A stretch of DNA of 64,000 nt from a bacterium 1XD42-54. Its GTDB lineage: Bacteria > Bacillota > Clostridia > Lachnospirales > Lachnospiraceae. The translations under genes were made by a program, and so were the position numbers. This document shows, one piece after another, positions 59,287 through 64,000 of the stretch. Position 1 is the first letter of the stretch. Every line of letters starts with the position of its first letter. Where the stretch lies: positions 62,001 to 126,000 of the forward strand of contig RAZH01000007.1 in assembly GCA_003612585.1 (NCBI GenBank), read 5' to 3'. The notes under the pieces were generated by a model that had not been told where the DNA came from, searched no databases, and saw only the letters and a program-made list of their open reading frames with translations.

Positions 59287-60696
59287 CTAAAGAAAGATCC
59301 TGCTATCAGACTCCCCCATATGCTCCTGCTCCAGGAGAAACACATGCGGCGCCAGTTCTTTTCCCAGGCGACCGCGTACCAGAACATTTTCATAGTTCTG
59401 CCCCGCCGGCACAGCGGCTCTGATATACTGCCCGGTGTAACCAATATAGTATTCCTGCCCCTTTATTGTCGTTTTTTCCTCAAAAAGAACTTCTGTTTCA
59501 CATCCTGTATACTGCGCCTCGAACGCACCGCGATTCTTCTCCCCAAGCGCAATCAGCCAGTCGCTGCGGGCCGCCTTTTCCTGCTCCGGAATCTGATCCG
59601 GCATCGACGCGGCTCTTGTCCCATGCCGTCTGGAATATTTAAAAATATGCGTCTCATACAGACGGATTCTCTCCAGAAACTCCACCGTGGCATCAAACTC
59701 TTCCTGTGTTTCTCCGGGAAATCCGACAATGACATCTGTTGTGACAGCCGGCCGGTCAAAAAACCGCCGCAAAATCTGACATTTTTCCTCAAATTCCTCT
59801 GCTGTGTAACGACGGTTCATACGCCGCAGTGTCTCCGTACATCCGCTTTGCAAAGAAAGATGAAAATGCGGACATAGCTTAGGAAGCGCTGCCAGGGCCC
59901 CGGCAAACTCCTCCGTAATAATTCCAGGCTCAAGGGAACCAAGACGGATTCTTGAAATCCCCTCGATCTCATGAACCGCCCGAATCAAATCGAGAAGCGT
60001 AAGCCCCAGATCTGTCCCGTAGGAACTTAAATGAATCCCGGTCAGCACCACCTCACGACAGCCGTTTACAGCAAGTTCGGAAGCTTCATGAATCACGTCT
60101 GCAAGCGCGCGGCTGCGTACGCGGCCTCTGGCATACGGAATAATACAATAACTGCAAAACTGATTACAGCCATCCTGCACTTTGATATGCGCGCGCGTAT
60201 GTTCCTGCATTCTGGAAAGAAAAAGATTCTCGTATTCCCTCGTATGATTGATATCAAGCCTCTGCTGCACACCGCCCGCTGCCTTTGTCTCCTGCCCGAA
60301 CTCCGCCTCCGGCGCTTTTGCCGTTTCACAGCCGTGCGTCTCTCCACGCATCTCCTCAAAATACCGAAGTGCCTCCACCAGATCTTTCTTGCAGTTGTTG
60401 CCAAGAACAATATCTACGGCGACATCCTCCTCAACCGGGTTCTGCGCTGTCTGAACGTAGCAGCCGGCAGCCACCACAACCGCTTCAGGATTCATTTTTC
60501 TCGCCTTATGCAGCATCTGCCTCGACTTGCGATCCGCAATATTGGTCACAGTACACGTATTAATCACATAGACATCCGCCCCCGGCTCAAACGGCACAAT
60601 CTCATACCCTGCATCCGCAAGAAGCTGCGCCATGGCCTCTGTCTCGTAAGCATTTACTTTACAGCCCAAATTATGAAGCGCTGCTTTTTTTTTCAT
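59287..60696 (-). CDS. mtaB: tRNA threonylcarbamoyladenosine methylthiotransferase MtaB
   Basis: 469 residues. The N-terminal UPF0004 domain (AALHNLGCKVNAYETEAMAQLL, VINTCTVTNIADRKSRQMLHKA, AGCYVQ) binds one Fe-S cluster. The radical SAM domain has CNQFCSYCIIPYARGRVRSR with the CxxxCxxC triad, then SLQSGCTETLRRMNRRYT, and a C-terminal TRAM domain. It adds a methylthio group to t6A37 of ANN-decoding tRNAs. CGGAGGTAAGG precedes the ATG. Confidence 0.96.
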   Translation of the reverse strand: MKKKAALHNLGCKVNAYETEAMAQLLADAGYEIVPFEPGADVYVINTCTVTNIADRKSRQMLHKARKMNPEAVVVAAGCYVQTAQNPVEEDVAVDIVLGNNCKKDLVEALRYFEEMRGETHGCETAKAPEAEFGQETKAAGGVQQRLDINHTREYENLFLSRMQEHTRAHIKVQDGCNQFCSYCIIPYARGRVRSRALADVIHEASELAVNGCREVVLTGIHLSSYGTDLGLTLLDLIRAVHEIEGISRIRLGSLEPGIITEEFAGALAALPKLCPHFHLSLQSGCTETLRRMNRRYTAEEFEEKCQILRRFFDRPAVTTDVIVGFPGETQEEFDATVEFLERIRLYETHIFKYSRRHGTRAASMPDQIPEQEKAARSDWLIALGEKNRGAFEAQYTGCETEVLFEEKTTIKGQEYYIGYTGQYIRAAVPAGQNYENVLVRGRLGKELAPHVFLLEQEHMGESDSRIFL

Positions 60697-60805
60697 ACCT
60701 TACCTCCGCTTTGCTGTTCTCTGTCTGACTTTTATAGCGCCATACAATATTTGCACTTTCAGTCCTGTGTTTTCTTTCTCCAAACGGCATTTGCCACTTT
60801 CAGGC

Positions 60806-60834
60806 TTGACTTTTATATCTCCAAACGGTAAGAT
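60806..60834 (+). promoter_or_regulatory. Promoter of the HPr-like gene
   Basis: TTGACT (60806-60811), 17-base spacer, TAAGAT (60829-60834), about 50 bases before the ATG. Confidence 0.75.
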
Positions 60835-60888
60835 AGTGGCAGATTCGAAGGAACTACACAACTATCAAACGCGGGAGGCATTTTATTT

Positions 60889-61119
60889 ATGAAAACAGTT
60901 CAAATTTCTTTAAATTCTATTGATAAAGTAAAATCATTCGTAAACGATATCACAAAATTCAGCAACGATTTTGACCTCGTTTCCGGAAGATATGTTATTG
61001 ATGCAAAATCTATCATGGGTATTTTCAGCCTCGATCTTTCCAAACCGATTGATCTGAATATCCATGCAGAAGACAACATTGATGAGATCATGAATGTACT
61101 TTCTGCATACATCATCTAA
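60889..61119 (+). CDS. HPr-like protein lacking the phosphoryl-transfer histidine
   Basis: 76 residues, the length of HPr. The second half matches HPr well: VSGRYVIDAKSIMGIFSLDLSKPIDLNIHAED, including Ser41 in KSIMG, the site equivalent to regulatory Ser46. The segment that should read GIHARPA is LNSIDKVKSF, so His15, Arg17 and Pro18 are all missing. It cannot carry phosphate from enzyme I, and may act as a Crh-like regulatory protein or as something else with an HPr fold. It has its own promoter, a GGGAGGC site and a terminator, and is on the plus strand alone. Confidence 0.85.
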   Translation: MKTVQISLNSIDKVKSFVNDITKFSNDFDLVSGRYVIDAKSIMGIFSLDLSKPIDLNIHAEDNIDEIMNVLSAYII

Positions 61120-61145
61120 ACGGATGACAGCGTTTTATAAGAGCT

Positions 61146-61200
61146 GCAGCAGATTCTGCCCGCTTCGCCGAGCTTATCTGCTGCATTTTCTTTGTTTTCT
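61146..61200 (+). terminator. Terminator of the HPr-like gene
   Basis: GCAGCAGAT and ATCTGCTGC form a 9-bp stem, followed by ATTTTCTTTGTTTTCT on the plus strand. It lies between the converging HPr-like gene and thiI. Confidence 0.75.
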
Positions 61201-61215
61201 GTATTTTCTTTTGAT

Positions 61216-62397
61216 CTATTCAACGCGGATAATCTCTGTCGTCTCTATCGCCGTCTGCACAAGCTCATCAATCTTTTCATCCAGCTTTCTCTCAGAACGC
61301 TTAATCGCATTCAGATTCGGCTTTGTCACAGGATGCTTAGCCACAAAAATGGTACAGCAATCCTCAAACGGCAAAATAGAAGTCTCATACGTTCCAATAC
61401 GCTCCGCAATGCTGACAATCTCCTGCTTGTCAAAACCAATCACCGGACGGAACACTGGCAGGGTGCAGACCTCATTCGTCGCCGCAAGGCTCTGCATCGT
61501 CTGGCTCGCCACCTGTCCGATGCTTTCCCCGGTAATCAGCGCATGATCTCCCCGCTCTTTCGCAAAATGTTCTGCGATCTTCATCATATAACGGCGCATA
61601 ATGATCGTCAGCTCATCGTGTGGACATTTGTCATAAATGTAAAGCTGAATATCTGTAAAATTCACTACATGAAGGTTGATCGGCCCGGAATACCGCGCAA
61701 CCTGTTGCGCCAGATCCACCACTTTCTGTTTGGCACGCTCACTCGTATAAGGCGGAGCGTGGAAATACGTTGCATCCAACCGGACGCCGCGCTTGCTGAT
61801 CATATACCCTGCTACCGGGCTGTCAATTCCACCGGAAAGCAGCAGCATAGCCTTGCCATTTGTCCCCACCGGCATACCGCCCTGGCCCGGAATGATCTTT
61901 GAATAAATATAAATCTTTTCCCGGATTTCGACATGTAGCGTGATCTCGGGATCATGCACATCTACCTTCATTTCCGGAAATGCTTCCAGAATCCGGCCGC
62001 CCAGCTCGCAGTTCACTTCCATGGACTCGATGGGATAACTCTTTCGCGCCCGTCTTGTCACTACTTTGAAGGTCTGCTGATGCGTCTCATATACATGCTC
62101 AAGAAATGCAATCACATCATTGCCAAGCTGTCTCAGCCCTGCTTCCTCTACCTTCATAACCGGGCAGATTCCTACAATACCGAATACGTACTGCAAAGCC
62201 TGAATCGTTTCGTCATAATCATACGTTTCATTGCAGTCAATATAAATCCTTCCCTGCTCCTTGTATACATGAAATTCGCCTTCTACATCCCGGAGTGCAT
62301 GGACAATACGGCTGACCAGCGCGTCCTCAAACAGATGACGGTTCTTTCCCTTGATGGCGATCTCTCCATATTTGATCAAAATTGTTTTAAATATCAT
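61216..62397 (-). CDS. thiI: tRNA 4-thiouridine synthase ThiI
   Basis: 393 residues: ferredoxin-like and THUMP domains (KYGEIAIKGKNRHLFEDAL, VVTRRARKSYPIESMEVNCELG), then a PP-loop ATPase (LLSGGIDSPVAGYMISKRGV) and YMMKIAEHFAKERGDHALITGESIGQVASQT. There is no rhodanese extension, so it is the short Firmicute form that takes sulfur directly from a dedicated cysteine desulfurase, which is the gene 36 bp upstream. It makes s4U8 in tRNA; role in thiamine synthesis is less likely without the extension. Confidence 0.96.
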   Translation of the reverse strand: MIFKTILIKYGEIAIKGKNRHLFEDALVSRIVHALRDVEGEFHVYKEQGRIYIDCNETYDYDETIQALQYVFGIVGICPVMKVEEAGLRQLGNDVIAFLEHVYETHQQTFKVVTRRARKSYPIESMEVNCELGGRILEAFPEMKVDVHDPEITLHVEIREKIYIYSKIIPGQGGMPVGTNGKAMLLLSGGIDSPVAGYMISKRGVRLDATYFHAPPYTSERAKQKVVDLAQQVARYSGPINLHVVNFTDIQLYIYDKCPHDELTIIMRRYMMKIAEHFAKERGDHALITGESIGQVASQTMQSLAATNEVCTLPVFRPVIGFDKQEIVSIAERIGTYETSILPFEDCCTIFVAKHPVTKPNLNAIKRSERKLDEKIDELVQTAIETTEIIRVE

Positions 62398-62433
62398 GGC
62401 TCTATTCCCTCTTCGTTCTTCCTGTTTCCTTTT

Positions 62434-63591
62434 TTAATGACGCGCATACCGCCGCAATACAGGCAACAGCTCATTCAGTGTAGCAAGGCAGTATGTAATC
62501 TCCTCCTCCGTCGTATAAGCGCTGAAGCTAAAACGAAGCGTAGATTCTAGCAGCTCCTGCCGCAGATGCAGTTCCTTCAGAACCGCGCTCACCGGAAGCT
62601 TTTTATTGGAGGAACACGCAGAGCCCGCGGAAACATAAATCCCCCGCTCCTCCAGTGCATGAAGCAGCACCTCGCTGCGCACACCAGGAAATGCTGCGCT
62701 GACAATATGCGGAGCGCTTTTGCTGCCTTCCTCTGAGTGAATCACCACGGAAGGAAGCTTGGCAAGTCCTTCCATCATAGTTGCCTTCAGCTTCAACAGA
62801 TGCGCCGTATGTTCCTCCAGATGTTCATACGCTTCTTTCGCCGCCTGCGCCATGCCGGCCGCTCCCGGCACATTGTCCGTACCAGAACGCATCCCCTTCT
62901 GCTGTCCGCCTCCAAGCAAAAGCGGATGGATTTTTACTTTATCATTTATATACAGAAAACCGATCCCCTTCGGTCCGTGTATCTTATGCGCACTGACTGA
63001 GAGCATGTCTATTTCCAGCTTTTTCGGATAAACCGGCAACTTACCGTACGCCTGCACGCCATCTACATGAAACAAAATCTTGGGATTCCGCTTTTTGATC
63101 AGTTTTGCAGCCTCTGCAACCGGTTCAATGGCTCCCACTTCATTATTTACATACATCATCGACACAAGAATCGTATCGTCGTCAAGCGCCTCTTCCAGAT
63201 CTTTCAGACTGATATGCCCTCTCTCATCCACCGGAAGATACGTCACCCGAAATCCCTGCTCCTCCAGATAGTGAAGCGGAAGCAACACCGCCGCATGCTC
63301 GACTGCTGTCGTAATCAGATGCTTCCCGGCTCTCTGATTGGCCATGGCAGCTCCAATCAGCGCCCAGTTATTGGACTCCGTGGCTCCAGAAGTAAAATAT
63401 ATTTCTTTTTCATGTACTTTCAGTGTCTTCGCAATCGTTTCTCTTGCCTCGCGCAGATAACGCTCTGCCTCCACACCTTTCATATGTTTGGAGGATGGGT
63501 TTCCGTAATCCTCCATCATTGTACGAACAACCACCTCACGCACTGCTTCCGTACATCGCGTTGTGGCTGAATTGTCCAGATATGCTTCCAC
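62434..63591 (-). CDS. Cysteine desulfurase (NifS/IscS type) partner of ThiI
   Basis: 385 residues, PLP-dependent. AYLDNSATTRCTEAV starts it, VEHAAVLLPLHYLEEQG, DGVQAYGKLPV and SVSAHKIHGPKGIGFLY (PLP Lys) follow, and the sulfur-carrying Cys is in SAGSACSSNKKLP. It supplies persulfide sulfur to ThiI. GTG 63591 has GGGAG upstream. It forms a two-gene operon with thiI, the nifZ-thiI arrangement of B. subtilis. Confidence 0.95.
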   Translation of the reverse strand: MEAYLDNSATTRCTEAVREVVVRTMMEDYGNPSSKHMKGVEAERYLREARETIAKTLKVHEKEIYFTSGATESNNWALIGAAMANQRAGKHLITTAVEHAAVLLPLHYLEEQGFRVTYLPVDERGHISLKDLEEALDDDTILVSMMYVNNEVGAIEPVAEAAKLIKKRNPKILFHVDGVQAYGKLPVYPKKLEIDMLSVSAHKIHGPKGIGFLYINDKVKIHPLLLGGGQQKGMRSGTDNVPGAAGMAQAAKEAYEHLEEHTAHLLKLKATMMEGLAKLPSVVIHSEEGSKSAPHIVSAAFPGVRSEVLLHALEERGIYVSAGSACSSNKKLPVSAVLKELHLRQELLESTLRFSFSAYTTEEEITYCLATLNELLPVLRRYARH

Positions 63592-63677
63592 CAGACTCCC
63601 TCTTTTCTCCTGTATTTTCGGATGACACCATTTTTACAGATATACAAACACGCAATCAGATGATCGAAATCTGCGCG

Positions 63678-64000
63678 CTACAGACTGCAAAATCCCTTGG
63701 CTGCCAGACATCCTTCCACCTCTGCGATGTCATTGCAGTGGAATACCATAATCGGGCTTCCCGATTCACGATTAAAGGACAGGTACAGATAATCGACAGA
63801 AATATTGCTGTCATTTAAGGCTGCCAGCAGCCGGCTCAGCTCACCAACCCGGTCCTGAATCTCAATCCCAAGCACATCCGTCACCTTACACATATATCCG
63901 ACTGCTTCCAGCGCCTGCACCGCACGGCGTGGGTCAGACACGACCATTCTTACAATTCCATACTCGGGGCTGTCATTCGTCACAGAACCTAGAATATTGA
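63678..64000 (-). CDS. Tandem ACT-domain protein, partial
   Basis: The frame stays open to the right edge, giving at least 107 residues. It continues upstream of an in-frame GTG (63983) through NILGSVTNDSPEYGIVRMVVSDPRRAVQALE, so the true start lies outside the window. The visible part holds the end of one ACT domain and a second one (VTDVLGIEIQDRVGELSRLLAALNDSNISVDYLYLSF). Such proteins of about 140 residues bind amino acids and lie beside phenylacetate-CoA ligase or regulatory genes; ligand unknown. Confidence 0.85.
   Translation of the reverse strand, partial: NILGSVTNDSPEYGIVRMVVSDPRRAVQALEAVGYMCKVTDVLGIEIQDRVGELSRLLAALNDSNISVDYLYLSFNRESGSPIMVFHCNDIAEVEGCLAAKGFCSL

Overview
The window looks like a chromosomal segment of a spore-forming Lachnospiraceae-type Firmicute. 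The evidence is the mix of IreB, RuvX, a DUF1292 protein, RNase J, a SigK-type sporulation sigma factor, a class II LysRS with a C-terminal tRNA-binding domain, strong AGGAGG ribosome-binding sites, TTG/GTG starts, and tRNA genes without an encoded CCA. The species cannot be fixed from the sequence alone. Nearly all genes lie on the minus strand.

Region 1 (1-6.5 kb) is chromosome. It holds the N-terminal part of a sugar-type solute-binding lipoprotein, a hybrid histidine kinase with two receivers, a LURP-one-like protein, a plus-strand Y-family DNA polymerase and an ECF-type sigma factor.

Region 2 (about 7.04-24.48 kb) is an integrated mobilizable element inserted inside lysS. A tyrosine integrase, an excisionase-like protein and a RelE/RelB-type toxin-antitoxin pair lie at the low-coordinate end. 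A primase-helicase, a MobA/MobL relaxase and a DUF3847 protein follow, then a large anti-phage cargo, then SSB and small element proteins. The cargo is a small HTH regulator, an MmeI-like methyltransferase-nuclease, a DUF6414-like protein, an Hsp100-type AAA ATPase, a 145-base run of five hairpins and an AIPR-family protein. The whole C-terminal tRNA-binding domain of LysRS is present twice. One copy is joined to the catalytic domain (24013-24480) and the other is stranded beyond the integrase (6573-7052), so the element has probably swapped the tail of an essential enzyme.

Region 3 (24-35 kb) is housekeeping: greA-lysS, dusB, a DUF6145-like gene, birA, argF, an SPFH/NfeD pair, a YbaK-type deacylase and feoAB with a Cys-rich Feo-associated protein. 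Region 4 (35-40 kb) has two plus-strand tRNA genes (Val, Ala), a secreted papain-like protein, six minus-strand tRNA genes (Pro, Gly, Arg, His, Gln, Leu) and an L,D-transpeptidase. Region 5 (40-48.8 kb) has a Na/Pi transporter with a PhoB/PhoR-like two-component system behind a clear Pho-box array, then hflKC, a homocysteine methyltransferase domain, a phosphopantetheinyl transferase and sigK. Region 6 (48.8-53.7 kb) is a complete branched-chain amino acid ABC transporter operon. Region 7 (53.9-59.3 kb) resembles the B. subtilis yrzL-yrrK-yrzB-yrrL-yrrM-yrrN order, with RNase J and a YlbF protein where yrrL (mltG) would be, and two Spo0A-like boxes upstream. Region 8 (59.3-64 kb) has mtaB, an HPr-like protein without the active histidine, thiI with its cysteine desulfurase, and a partial ACT-domain protein.

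The most promising candidates for something undescribed are the AIPR/AAA/DUF6414-like cargo with its hairpin array, the LysRS tail exchange, and the liv-operon terminator whose T-run contains the sigK start codon.
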